In this document: positions 1 to 12,336 of the stretch, piece by piece
How the letters are laid out: each line of letters starts with the position of its first letter
Position numbering within the stretch: the first letter of the stretch is position 1
Assembly: GCF_901000735.1 (NCBI RefSeq)
Contig: NC_081542.1
Span: 26,551,093 to 26,615,092, forward strand
Origin: Corylus avellana
Lineage: Eukaryota; Streptophyta; Magnoliopsida; Fagales; Betulaceae
Length of the DNA stretch: 64,000 nt
Direction of reading: 5' to 3'
The notes under the pieces: generated by a model
The model's input: the letters and a program-made list of their open reading frames with translations, nothing else
The model's database searches: none
What the model was told of the DNA's origin: nothing
Program-made: the position numbers and the translations under genes

Positions 1-600
1 TGCTATATGAACGTAATTTCCTGTTTTATGTAAACATGAATTGAGTGTATGCCATGCCTTTGACCATAAAGTCACTTGGTTTATTGAGTTGGATTTTTTA
101 CCTTTAAATTTTTTTTTATCATTACAACTGATGCACCTTATTACAAAATTCTCCTGTGCACTTATAATTTAAATGGGTGATATAATGACGATTTACCAAA
201 GAATTATAACGCTCGTGCCTGATAATTCCAATACCGACTTGCAAATTATCTAAAAGGAAAACCTATACCATAAAAAAGAAATCAAGGTATACGAAAATCT
301 ATACCCTTCAGTAACGATTTTATGAAAGACATATATGAAATACAATCTAAGCAGCTTCACATCATAAGCAAAAAAAAAAAGCTGCAACAGGTAACTAAGC
401 CTACAACACATTCACAAATTCCGTACAAAATATGTCCATATTTCCTACCTACTTCCAACCAGGTAAAAAGTTATCCATATACATTACCAACTTCCAACCA
501 CATATATTGTTATCCATACACATTACCAACTTCCAAAGACACTAACAATTTAACAAAAAATGTAACATAGCAAAGCAACAAAAAACACATAAGGCTAATT
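1..600. other. MULE-side noncoding DNA with a short tandem repeat
   Basis: AT-rich sequence with no supported gene. Positions about 437-534 hold roughly three degenerate copies of a ~37-bp unit built around the words 'accaacttccaa' and 'ttatccata'. It lies beyond the 3' end of the minus-strand MULE transposase, so it is probably the subterminal region of that element, but I could not locate a terminal inverted repeat or target duplication. Confidence 0.4.
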
Positions 601-610
601 GTCCATGACT

Positions 611-1133
611 TTAGGGCTTCCATCTTGGATTCAGCTGTTTTCTCTTGGCTTCCACAATTTCAATATCCTTTTCTATTGTTGTTACAATGCGTTCTTCCAA
701 CTTTGCAATAGTATCAGACTTTGTTGCAGCACCAGTACTTGCAGCTGTAGCACTAGTAGGTGCAGCTATACCACTTTTGCCTGCACCACTAATGCCTACA
801 CCACCTCTGCCTGCACCACTTCTGTCTCCACCACCCTTCACTACGAAACTTTTGCCTCCACCACCTCGAACTGCAAATACCCCCCCCCCCTCCAATTTTA
901 GCCCCTCTAGGTCTACCACCTATAGTTTTCCGTCTAGTTCCACCACCTCTAGTGTTAGGCCCTGTACTTGAAGGTTGAGTTGCAGTAGGGACCTCTTCAG
1001 TGAGGTCAATATGTACAGGAGCCCTTGTAAGTGTACTATGAAAAATACATCTAACCTTATCAGATATATGAGTCTTTGATGCAGGACCTCCTGTGACCAT
1101 TACAGGAATTTCTATATCTTCTGTACCTTCCAT
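611..1133 (-). pseudogene. Gly-rich C-terminal part of MULE transposase
   Basis: Two overlapping minus-strand frames cover this stretch. The first starts near 1133 and runs into Gly/Arg-rich sequence. The second (611 to about 919) continues with a GGGG-rich stretch and a short charged helix (AKLEERIVTTIEKDIEIVEA) before a stop. Gly/Arg-rich tails after the zinc knuckle are common in plant MuDR transposases, so I read this as the decayed C-terminus with a frameshift in the Gly region; a run of 11 C's near 890 lies there. Splicing between 1980 and 1133 was not resolved. Confidence 0.4.
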
Positions 1134-1979
1134 CTTGCCCCATACTAGAGGTAAGATAATTCCTGCTCCAGTTTCAAAGGGGGTGAGATTGCTATATTAG
1201 TCTTCAACAGGTGGAGGTCTTACTCCTCTTTCAGGTCCAAATTCAGGGGGAGGTGTGTGCTCTCTTTCATCAACAAGACTGGGGATTAGAGATCCACGTG
1301 GAGCATGTGTAGGCTGAACTTTCCCCTTACCCTTCTACAAAAACAACAAATGAAACAAAATAAAATAAATAAGTAGTAGATGGTAGCAAAGATGCTATCT
1401 GTCATCTTAGGGTTTAGGTGAATAAATGTACAAAGTAAAGAGGGCTAGCATATAATTAAGTACCTTGAGTATGATGTATGCTTGTGGACTAGTGGTTGAC
1501 CCAGATGCTGTATTCTTGCTGTTTAAGTCCTCCTTATCCTTAACAAGACCAAAAAAAAATTATAAAGTAAAAAAAATAGCAAATGCGTGGGTATGAGAAA
1601 ACCTAAAACTAAAACAACATCCTTGCTAAGTACCTTTACTACAGTTGATAACTGGCTGGGACCACAACTACCACAACTTTTCACCGTCTTAGCTTTCTAC
1701 TAACATCAAATGTACCAATTTTCAGTCTAAAAATTTACTTACAAACCCTAAAAAAGTGGCAGTACAAGCGCCAAAAAATGTCTACCTTGCACACAATTCG
1801 TGCCTTGCTTTTACCCGTAGTTCGAGTATTGGACGCAACACTTTGTGATTGCATAAAAAATGGCACAAAATATTAGCATATTCATGTGAAGTCTAAAACA
1901 AGCTAGTTAAAACCAAGGTTATCTATTAAGGATGATTTAATAGGGTTCAGTAACACTTACACTTGTTGTAGGGGGTATT

Positions 1980-4606
1980 AAGCTGACTTCCTGAAGATTG
2001 ATTCAGTGGACAACTCCTCTTATTGTGACCCAAACCAGTACACTTTCCTCATCTCATCCTTGCTCCATATTTCCTCATTCGGTTTGGATTTTTGGGGTCA
2101 TTACTCTCATTACGAACCCTCTTTCTTAGCCTCATTGGTCTCCTGGGGGTCACTCTAATTCTAGGTGGTTCCAAATGATCATGTCTGGTCTTCATCCATT
2201 GTTCCTCACTAGGCATTGGGTAAATTATTGGTACATATGCCTTTTTGTACCTCTTGATTGTGTAACATTCATCAACATAGTCCTCAGGATTCCCACAATT
2301 ATAGAGTACAGCAGCAAATGCATGGGGACAAGGAATTCCAGTGATTTCCCATTGCCTGCATCCACATTGTCTTCTACGTAGGTCTACCACATACTGTTTG
2401 TTGCTGGGAGCAGTAACCTTAAACATTCCATCACCAGCATAGGTTGCAATGCAGTCCATTGCGTCTAACTCAATTGCCTCCAACTTTTGCACAATTCTAG
2501 GGCACAACCTACCAGTCAACTTCTCAATCCCTTCTCTCTTAACCTGATATCTCCTCAACAACTTTTTCCTTATCATCTTAAACAATGTCAAAATAGGCTT
2601 ATCACGAGCCTTGAGGATGTATGAGTTGAAACACTCACATATATTGTTCACCAGCAACTCACACCTTGGAGATTCATTAAACCAAGCCCGAGACCACCCA
2701 CTGTGGTCAATCTTATTCAAGTACTCGTATGCATCCTTGCTAAGTTTTTTCAATTCTTCCATATGAGCTGTAAACTCATGTTGAGTGTATGCGGTTGCTG
2801 CAGCCCACAACTGTTCTTTCAATGCCAATCCTTTATGCCCCTCTAAGTCTCTGAAGTTGACATACAGATGCCTAACACAAATTCTATGATCTGCCATTGG
2901 AAGCACAACCTCTAAAACTGGCATGAGACCCTACAGAACAAATTCATAATGCATGAAAAAATGACCAAAATTATAAAATTATTGAACAAATTTATTTAAG
3001 TGTGATATAAAATTATTGACCAAAAATTAAATGTAATATAACTTACCTTTTGTCTATCTGAAATGAATGTTAGTCTGTAGCTCCGTTCATGTACTCCAAG
3101 ATCAGACACAAGGATTTCCAAAAACCATGTCCAAAAGTCTTTTGTCTCAGCTTCGACAACAGCAATTGGATACATATTGTTATTCCTATCCTTTCCAACT
3201 GCAACTAACAGTTGTCCTTTGAATGACCCTTTCAAGAAGCATCCATCCACCTCTATAACAGGACTACAACCATCCAGAAACCCCTTCTTCATTGCAGTAA
3301 GAGAAAAATACAATATTCCAAATTTTGGAAGCACATTTGGGTTTGATTTGTCAACCTTCATCATCACACAACTTCCCTTATTAGATTGTCACACTGTCTC
3401 GCAATAATCCCACAAATGACTATATTGGTCTTCAAGCTTCCCGTATATTTTTTGACATGCCTTGACCCTAGCCCTGTACATCATACTTGGAGTTATATCC
3501 ACTTTCCACTTTTCCTTCACTTCGTGTTGTATGACATTCAAGGGCATATAAGGCTGAATTCAAAACTTCTCAATCAACTTGTTGGATATCCAAGTTGAGT
3601 TCACGATGTAGTTCTTGTATTGCTTACCTCACACATGTTTAGACTGCATAGATCTTATCTAAAATGTTTGTTCATCAGAAACCTGCCTTGCATATACTTG
3701 GTACTAACACTTGTCATCCTTACACACAATGATAGACTTTCTTCTTTCATTCTTTTTGAACCTAATTTCCTTGCCCCTCAAAAGATTGTACTCTTTAACA
3801 GCTTCTCTAAATGTTTGTATGTCTGGGAAAGTCATGTAGAGATGCAGCACTGGGTTAACTAGGTCCATTCGGTGAAATTCGGGAGTTTTTGCAGATGGAA
3901 CTTCAGCTTCCTTATCACTATTCAGTGGTGACTCCAGTATGTCACTTCTAGCCATTTCAGAGTTTGTATCATCATCTACTTCTTCAAATTTTTTCTTATT
4001 CTTAGGCCCACTTTCGGACCTAACATAATCATCACTTGGATGGGCCTCATCATGGTTCCCATCTTCTTCATCATCTTCATGTACATCATTTGTTTCTTCC
4101 TCATCACCCTCATTCTCATTATCACCATCACCATCACCAATGGTTCCAGCTTCACTAGTTCCAGCTCCAATTGTTCCAGTTCTGGTATCACCTACGTCAA
4201 GATCTACATTAAATAAATCCTCATCATCACTGAGTTTGTCTTTCCACCAAGGGTCATTGTAATCAACCCTCCCCTCCTCTTCATCATCATCTTCTTCTTC
4301 GTATTCCTCAACATCACCCTGACCCTCCCCAAAACACACAACATATAAATGCACAATAAATTGTCCTTTATGGCAGCCAACCATGAACAATACGTTGTCA
4401 TCAGAGCTTATTAAATGCAAACCATCCATTAACGTCTTATCAAGTTCTCTGAAGTACATTAGATCTCTTGCCTTGTACTCGTAGTCTTTACAAATATCTT
4501 CAAGTTCAAAAAAAGACAAGTTATCATGATCATATCCTTCACCATGAACAGTAACTTCTCCACCCACGTACTTGCAACCAGAACTCCTGTCGAATCTATA
4601 CCCCAA
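1980..4606 (-). pseudogene. MuDR-type MULE transposase, nonsense-riddled
   Basis: Domains in order on the minus strand: a PB1-like N-terminal domain (about 4606-4330) followed by a long Asp/Glu-rich linker; the MuDR DNA-binding domain (about 3860-3560, PDIQTFREAVKEYNLLRGKE); the MULE transposase core (about 3330-3047, VIEVDGCFLKGSFKGQLLVA then FISDRQK); an intron (donor after 3047, acceptor before 2930); the rest of the core (2930-2400); and a SWIM zinc finger (CGCRQWEITGIPCPHAFAAV). Reading stays in one frame from 4606 to 3047 but meets stops at 3706-3704, 3661-3659, 3631-3629, 3562-3560 and 3391-3389. A sixth stop at 2051-2049 replaces the first Cys of a CX2CX4HX4C zinc knuckle (GKCTGLGHNKRSCP follows in frame). 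The family is certain; the copy cannot make a full protein. Confidence 0.85.
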
Positions 4607-4619
4607 TAACTAACCTCGA

Positions 4620-6010
4620 ACACTAGCTTTAAAGACATCCTACAAAATTAATGAATAAAATATATGACAAGCAACTTTAAATATCTTTACAAATATAATT
4701 ACTGCTTAAGAATTAAGTTATGCAAATCAAAACTAAAACTAAAATTACATGCAAATATTTTGGAAGCAAGACAACCAGGTGATAATTCAAATATTTTTTA
4801 GGGTTAGGGTTTAGGGTTTAGCTTTCTTAATCACTCACTTGATATTCAAATCGTAGTTTGGACTTAAGTGGTAGAAAAAGACTAATTACTCATGCTAGAA
4901 ATATAAAAACTTTTGATTTCAACTCTGCGCACCGTTAATGCCTTTTAGGTTTTAAAAGGGTTATACATTTTTACCACTAAAAAATGCTACGGTACAACAA
5001 AAGCTCCACCCCTAAAAAAATGAAATTGTTTGTGTTTTAAGAAAGAGTAATGTTACCCGTAAGTCCGTTTTATACATTCCACGTGTTAATGTGACAATCA
5101 CATTGAAGTGCCTTATCAACCATAAAATTATTTGCATTCAAAGATAATTGGTGATCAACCACCAGATCCCACTAACCCTAAACCCTTTATTTGTATACAT
5201 TCCAAATGTTCATTTGTCACTTCATCAAAATCAAAATGAACAGAATGATTTAAACTTTTTTTTAAGAACTACTATGCCATTTACAACATATATGTTATGA
5301 AAAGGGCATCGAATTAGAAATAGGAAGTGAAACATATATGAATAATGAACTCCAGCGAGCACCCCATTAATAGACACAAAATTTGATATAGAACTAAATA
5401 ATAAATAGAAAAAAATCCTGTAAGATAATTTACATTAGAATTTGACTGGTTACATATAAAAATGAGGTTTGTGGGGAATCGACACAATATTACTAAGATG
5501 AGAAACTTTATCTGCCTAATACAAACGCTTTCGACAGTCTTGCGCACCACAATAGCAAGATAAATTTACAATGATATTAAAAAGTGAACATTGAGTGTAC
5601 TCCAATTTACCGAAAACCCTAGTTTCATGGTAAGCCAGCTAAAAATCTCTATCCAACAAGATTGTACACTTTGGGGACCACTTTTGTTCCAACACAAACA
5701 ACCAACTTCACCCAATGTCGCAATAAATGCAAGTACAATACAAAACAACTTTTGTTAACAATAAATCAACATCACAGACTAAGGGATAACCAAAGAAAAC
5801 TCCCCTCACGAAAACCCCAAATTACCAAAAAACCTAGTTTTCTATTACACAGTTTCGTGTGAATATACGAATCCAAAAGGGCAAAAACTTACCTCTTCGT
5901 ACACAAATGCGCGAAAGTTCAAAGTTTGGGTGGTTCTCGAGTGGTTGTCGAGATGGTGGGTTCTCCTCCGTCACGTCCCTTTCTATCGTGAGTCAGCATC
6001 TTCTTCAACT
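4620..6010. other. Presumed 5' noncoding part of the MULE
   Basis: No supported coding exon. A short interstitial telomere-like tract (TTTAGGG units) sits at about 4800-4820 and its complement (CCCTAAACCC) near 5170. The reverse complement of about 5960-5885 reads as a GC-richer leader ending in GAGGTAAG, a good splice donor, which would suit a 5' UTR exon of the transposase. Confidence 0.35.
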
Positions 6011-7035
6011 CGTGCTTCTGCTTTGACTTGTTTATTTGTTGTTTAAAGTAAGTAAACCCTAAACATTAGATGGGTTAGGTTGGGCGTGGGTAAAATGAGT
6101 TAGGTATGAGTTAAGTTGGCTAGAGCGTACGTGAGGGTGGTAATGTTGATGGGCGTATTTTTGGTAATAAAACGCATAAAGTGATCACGTGCGTCACACA
6201 TGATCACTGTAACGACGCAATTAATAAAACATTACTAAAAAATTTTCTTTTAAAAAGCATTACCCACAACAAAGCGGATTGTCACAGTGGCATGGGAATA
6301 CCGCAATATGTCATGAACCCATGCATTAACCTGATTGACAGTATAATATGCCACACAGAGCTACATGCATCATCAATGATTTGTCAAAGTTCATATCTTT
6401 GCAGCAGAATATAAATAGCATTAGGCATACGTATCACATCAAAGCTAATTAATACATCTAAGTGATTAAAGCTTACATACAAAACAATAGCTATACAAAA
6501 GTGTCACATGCGACACGAGCCATATACAAAATAATAATGCTTAAGCATATATATGAATGCTCTACAAAAGAGGGCTATCAATTAGTCTAACAAAATAAAC
6601 ACCTAATGTATCCAGGCCTCAAACACCATGGTGACCTAGATACATGGCCGTAGGGTCATCGTCTATTGTTCAAGTACCTGCATCAACAACATTATCTGCA
6701 CAATGAGAATCACCACCACCCATGATACAGGCGGAATTATGAGCCCGCTGTCTCCATAAAATAGAGACGCCCAGCAATATAAAACTTACTAGTTTAATTC
6801 AAAATAACAATTGAACTTTGTTCACACTTACAAGATACATAGCTCAACGATAAAACATAGGGAAGTCATCATGTAATGTCTAGCCATAACAATATACATA
6901 TATGTTCCATCCCATACCAATCGCATATGCATATTGATACATCTAGTATAAAAATCATACAAAATCAATCATCATCATCATACAATCATATGCTATGCAT
7001 GCTTATGCTCATGCTCATCATCTTGTGCTAGTTCC
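6010..7035. other. Intergenic, no gene seen
   Basis: AT-rich DNA with no frame that resembles a protein. A near-palindrome built on GTGATCACGTG lies at about 6181-6205. Nothing else could be supported. Confidence 0.4.
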
Positions 7036-7039
7036 ATTG

Positions 7040-7272
7040 TGAGGCCAGTTCTCAGTAGTGAGACAATACTCAATTACCACTAGAGTTATACATGAGGCCA
7101 GCTCAACGATAGTGAGACCATACTCAATCACCACCGGAGTCATATATGAGGCCAACTCTCGGTAGTGAGACCACACTCAATCACTACCGGAGTTGACACC
7201 CCATTTTCCATTATGCATTGGGCTAACTCCACGGTAGTTATGCCATACTCAATCACCACCAGAGTTGTCACC
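7040..7272. repeat. Degenerate tandem repeat, ~54-70 bp unit, four copies
   Basis: Four successive units begin with 'gaggcca/gggctaa', continue with a 'cggtagtgagacca' core and 'actcaatcaccaccggagt', and end near 7092, 7146, 7200 and 7272. The fourth is longer because of an inserted 'ccattttccattatgcattg'. Copies are about 75-85 percent alike by eye. Function unknown; possibly a minisatellite inside a retroelement. Confidence 0.75.
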
Positions 7273-7819
7273 CTGATTTCACTGTTCTGTCAGTCAAAGC
7301 GGCTATGACTGACGAAATGCTTGAATTGAAAAAAATTGAAACTTTGGAAGTCGAATTGCAAATCGCTGATAACTTTGGGAGGGTAAACTGTAATTTTCCC
7401 TTATATATATATATATGGAGCAGCTCACTGCCATGGCTCAGCGGCAGATTACCATGGAGGAGTGTTAGGTGACTATTCAGGCACTCATTTAGAGTCATGG
7501 GAATAAATTGGAGGAGCTAAAGCAAGGGATGTGGAGTAAAACATTTTTCATGTGAAGACTGGCATTCACATTGTGTTACCTGAAGAAGACAAAGCCGTCA
7601 TGTCTTGATGATTTGTTATGATAGTGATGCATTTTGGGATGTTGTCATTTATGCTACACTTTGATATTTGTGACATGATTTGATATAATTTTTGTGGATG
7701 TTCTGTTACTTTGTCATGTTTGAGTCGGGTTTGGTTTTCGTTGTTTGATGTAAAAAACTGAGTTCCAGCTTTCTTGCCGATGTGTTTGGGTATTTTGTTT
7801 GTGCTTGAATGAAAATTCT

Positions 7820-7823
<4 letters not shown>

Positions 7824-7866
<43 letters not shown>
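7824..7866. repeat. (AT)n microsatellite
   Basis: About 21 uninterrupted AT dinucleotides, directly visible. Confidence 0.95.
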
Positions 7867-7869
<3 letters not shown>

Positions 7870-7916
7870 TTGTGGTTTCATTCAAGACCAAGACAAATAT
7901 ACTTGTGGCAATGTGG

Positions 7917-8560
7917 TTTGATAGATTGGGACATCAAAGTACATGTTTCTTGTAATGTTTGGACATCAAAGTACATGCTTCTTGTGATGTCCGAACTTGG
8001 TTAGCTTTGATGAATAATGTCTGGACACGAATCTTCATAGGGAGTGCATATTTTCTGAGCTATTGGGACATGCCTAGGTTAAGAACCATCACTAGTAGTG
8101 ATGTTTGGACATGGAGGACACATGTCCAAACATGGTTTAGACCAAAAGAGTGCATGTTCCCTTGCATGTGCCTTGATGTTCAAACATGCATGGCTGATTA
8201 GGTGTCAAACCCTAATCGTGTCTAGACATCTCCATGCAGAACAGACTCAAACTTTTCTTTAAAACTCAAAAGCACCCAAGAGGAGTTCATGAGGTTGTTG
8301 TATGCCAAGCTTCCTTGGTTGTGTTGATACACAAGGAACTTGGGGCGTGAGCCAAGAAGCTGTTTCATCTATTGAAGGTTCTTAGAGTTTGAAATCAAAC
8401 CATGGTGTTGTTGCATGTTCTTATCAACAAGAAGTTTATTGGTGGGTCGGTAAGGAATCTATGAGAAGTCTGACCAGTAAGGCCCTAGAGCCTGTGAGGA
8501 GGCAATGAGGTGAGTTTTCACATAGAATTTATACAAATGACAAAGTTTTCTTCTAAATTG
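7917..8560. other. Retroelement-like debris
   Basis: A 'ggacatcaaagtacatg' word is repeated at about 7929 and 7963, and several 'gtccaaacatg/gtttggacatg' words follow up to 8220. This diction is common in plant LTR-retrotransposon noncoding regions, but no LTR pair, primer-binding site or coding domain was found. No gene seen. Confidence 0.3.
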
Positions 8561-9809
8561 AATTGGAGAAAATTCCTCCAATCACATTTATTAAGTTTAT
8601 ATTTGTTCTTAAATATTGTAATTCTCACATGTATTTTTAAAAAAAATGCATAACAGACCACTAAATGTATTTTTAATTAGATGTATATAGAATCACATGC
8701 TCTATTAATCCTACATATTACAAGTGCATATGAGAATCATATGCTTTAAAGACATGCCAATTTAATATAAAATACTCTTTAAGACATATTATAACTGATT
8801 AACTTGTTGCACACTTTCTTCATCCATGGAAAATTCCTAAAGACAACATAGTAGTACTAGTTCCAAAGGCCAACTGCCATGTACCTTCTCAAACTGAGAA
8901 ATTAGAGGTTCGAGTTTTGTAGTAGCTGAACAAATTGGTCAGCCTAGATAGCATTGAAATACAATGGTTCCAAGGAATTGCCTGGCTTGCCCTCTTGAGC
9001 AAGTATTTGTAGGTTTCTGATAGTGATAGATAGAGAGGGAAATATGACAATGCGAAGATGCCGACCGGCAAGAAAGAGAAGGCATATAGGAGAATTTGTC
9101 TCCAACTTTCCCCTTTGTGTAACATGAGGAGGACTGTTGCTGCAAATGCTACCATCATCATGGACACAGAGAGGAACAAAAATGTAAAGCCTAACATCAG
9201 CTTATTTGGAAGAGAATGCCTAAAGTTTGCAAGTCGAAATGGTGATGTGAGGATTGAGAGAAATATAACAACTGATGTCAAAGCAAATGAAAGGGACAAC
9301 ACGTCAGTAACGGTAAAGACGACAAAGAAAGGTTGATTGAGGAGGATTGGGATACCGGTATCATTAGGGCCTCTAGGGACTGTGTAGGCTGCAGCAAAGG
9401 CAACAATAGCGATAAGAACTGCAACAATGGAGCATCCTTCTGAGGTCCGCTTTAGCCATTCTACAGATGCTTTTCGAAGCTCTTTATTGTTGCAGCAAAG
9501 AACCCCTCTGCAGTCTGCTTCATACTGTTGCGGTGATCGATTAAATGGAGTGGAAGGACTTCCTTTATACGCTGCACATGAACACGAGATAGCCCATAAA
9601 TGATTAAATTCATCAATTCCTATTAGTTTAAGCTTTTAGGATGAATGATTATTTAGCATGGTAATATATATAACAAACATCTTGAGTTCGAACCTTATTT
9701 CTCTCATTCACCTTCGATTTCAATAAAATGTTTTACATGTTAGGCTTCACTTATTAAGTGAAAATTTGAAGCCACATACGGAAGCAGGAGTGTTAAAGTA
9801 TAAATTAAA

Positions 9810-10192
9810 GGAAAAGTTTTACAAAGACCCCTAAACTTTCACCTGTTTTAACGTGACTCCCATAAAGTTCAAAAACTCTCAATTCTACCTCCCAAACTTC
9901 TAATTTGATGCAATTTACACCCTCCGTTAGGATTTGACGTTAAATCCTAACTGAGGCTATGAAAAATATGAAAATACCCTCAATTTTTTTTTAAAAAAAA
10001 TGGTCACAAAGGAATAATTGAGGGTATTTTGGTATTTTTCATAGCCTATGTTAGAATTTAACGCCAAATCCTAACAGGGGGTAAATTACATCAAATTTGA
10101 AGTTCAAGGTGGATAGAATTGAGAGTTTTTTAACTTTGGGAGGTCATGTCAAAACGGGTGAAAGTTCATGAGGTTTTGTAAATTGTTTACCC
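9810..10192. mobile_element. Foldback MITE, MULE type, with 9-bp target duplication
   Basis: A 383-bp palindromic element in intron 3 of the ankyrin gene. The left arm (GGAAAAGTTTTACAAAG..., then CCCCTAAACTTTCACC) pairs with the right arm ending ...TTGTTTACCC for about 100 bp each. It is flanked by perfect 9-bp direct repeats TAAATTAAA at 9801-9809 and 10193-10201. A 9-bp duplication is the hallmark of Mutator-superfamily insertion. Confidence 0.85.
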
Positions 10193-11149
10193 TAAATTAA
10201 ATGAGTAAATTTGTTCATCCTTAAATCTTAATATTAGCTTAAACTTTTAGGATAAATGGTAGTTTAGCGGTCTTTGTGCTTGTGTGTCCATAGCAGTAAG
10301 AAAAAAGGGTACTAGAAATTAAGTTGAAACTCCACCTCAAACCAAATCAGCTCCTCTTGCAATTCAAGAGCAGGGCCTTGCATCTTCTCAGGTACATAAT
10401 CTCTAATTTTTAATCCAACTGTATGCAGTGTAGAATTCCCTTCCTTGTCAATTTTTCTAACCAACCTCTTCATTGGTACTCCCTCTTTGGCTAGTAGCTC
10501 AAATATCTTTAACTGGCGGTATTTGATTGCTAAATGCAATATGTTCCTGCCCTTCTCATCAATATGCTCCATTGCTTGGGGGTATGTGTTGAGTATTTCT
10601 TCAACAATCTCTACGCACCCGGATTTAGTTGCTAAAAACAAAGGGGTTCCTGTTTCCCCTTCCCCTTGACCAAGTGAACTCACGGGGGTCTCTGGTTTTG
10701 GAGTATTACCACCATATTTGTGAAGCCTAGACTTGTTCTGGTCAATTCCAGGATAAGTAGCCTCCCACGAGGTATCTGTTTCTATTAAGAACTTGGCAAG
10801 CTTCACAGCTAATTTATATCTTTCCTCTTGCTTTTCAGCTGGCACTCGTTTGGCTGAAGTACAATGTAAGTTGACTGTACTTTAAGTTAGTAATTTTTGC
10901 ACATAAAATTTAGTTTTTCTCCAAGGGGATGGAGAAATAATATAGCAAGCTCTTCTACACCATCTAAGCATAACACAACGATTTTCGTGAACAAAAAATT
11001 CTTCAGCAATTTAAACTTATTCAAAAAAATTTCATGCATTAAATTTCATTTAATGCCACCTTTTCATCGATCTAAAGGCACTTTAATTTCAATGTTACTT
11101 TTTAGGAAAGATCGACTTCACAAACCTTATCTAAACTTTTACGCATTTT

Positions 11150-11890
11150 GAAAATATGATTCAAATATCAAGAACTCTCAATCAATATCAAAATTTTAAT
11201 TTCTTTTAATTACTCAATTTTGTTACTTTTTTTCGTTAAATCTTATCAAAATTCTTAAAATACCCTATCTTTTAGTAAAAAAATTGCAAAGATTTTTTTT
11301 TTTTTTTTAATAAAAATAAAATAAAAACTTGTGAATCTTTATAATTTTTTTATAATAAAAAAACATGGGTATTTTTAAAATTTTGATAAAATTTAATGAA
11401 AAATTCTAACGGGAATAAGATAATTGAAAATTCAATACTCGTAATTGAGAGTATCAAACTTTAAAAACTCACATGCACTTCCACTCGTTTTGACAGTACC
11501 TCCCAAAATTTAAAAACTCTCAATTAAGGGCATCGAACTTTCAATTACCCCATTTCCGTTAGAATTTTATGTTACTTTTTGTCAAAATGCTCAAAAAAAT
11601 CAACTTCTTATATAAATAAAAAATAAAAAATTGCAAAGATATTGCAAAAATATTTTTTTACAAAAAAAATAATAATAATAATAAACGTGTGAATCTTTAT
11701 AGTTTTTTTTTTTAATAATTAAAAAATGAGTATTTTGAGAATTTTGACAAAATTTAATGAAAAATTCAAACGGAATGGGGTAAATTGAAATATATTGAAA
11801 GTTTGATACTCTTAATTGAGAGTATTTTGAACTTTAAAAGTACTTTAAAAACTCATTAAAGTTCGGAGAGATTTTAAAAGTTTTCCAAAA
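11150..11890. mobile_element. Two degraded, overlapping foldback elements
   Basis: Intron 2 of the ankyrin gene is filled by two related AT-rich units (about 11150-11480 and 11450-11890). They share 'aactctcaatt', 'cgttagaattttatgtta' and its complement, and the 'ctcccaaaatttaaaa' theme of the 9810-10192 element. Ends and target duplications were not resolved. Confidence 0.5.
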
Positions 11891-12159
11891 CAAAACCAAA
11901 AAAAAAAAAAAACGAATCATACAAACAAGTAGACAACACTATATAACACGATAAAGACTTGATAAAACGAACCAGAACTGGCGATGTGCTCCAAGAATTC
12001 CCTTTTAGGTTCACGTCGAAAAGCTCCAGGGTTGCATGATAGCAGCTGAAGACCCGTCATCCCGTCCGCGTCTGTTTCTTCAACTAAGTGTCCAAAATGT
12101 TTCGCAATGTGCAGAGCCAAATCTGTATCCCAATTTCATGCATTAGATAACCAAAACGG

Positions 12160-12336
12160 CACATATAATGAGAAATTGCAATAAAAATATAATTTTTTGC
12201 TTATAAAAGTCCTAGGTGGCAAAAGGTAACAAGTCCTATCTATAGTTGTTGTGGCCCCACTCATTGATGGGGCATGTGACCTTTTGCCACCTAAGACAAC
12301 CAAAAATAATTTTTTTATTGAACTATAGCATATCTC
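12160..12336. mobile_element. MITE, same family as 16273-16453
   Basis: Inverted arms 'ttataaaagtcctaggtggcaaaag' and 'cttttgccacctaagac', outer words 'gagaaattgcaataaaa' and 'tttattgaactatagcatatctc'. It is the reverse complement of the 16273-16453 element with moderate divergence. It sits in intron 1 of the ankyrin gene with its end 11 bp from the splice donor. Flanking target duplication is not convincing here. Confidence 0.7.

Larger units (their letters stand above)
600..6000 (-). mobile_element. Mutator-like element (MuDR/MULE), degraded, boundaries uncertain
   Basis: The minus strand carries the remains of a full-length MuDR-type transposase (domains listed in the pseudogene entry) followed by a Gly-rich tail, with noncoding DNA on both sides. 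Coordinates are only the span that can be argued from the coding remnant and its presumed 5' leader (RC of 5885-5960 ends in a good splice donor). No terminal inverted repeats or 9-bp target duplication could be fixed by eye. The coding part is clearly MULE; the ends are a guess. Confidence 0.6.

Noticed and set aside
4798..4822. Telomere-like TTTAGGG units (also near 5170, 38220 and 45122-45195)
   Set aside because: Only two or three units each; ordinary interstitial motifs, not a telomere or a chromosome end. The case at 24708-24720 is reported separately because of its duplication context.
7040..7272. Regular repeats considered as a CRISPR-like array
   Set aside because: Units are contiguous without unique spacers and the genome is a plant.
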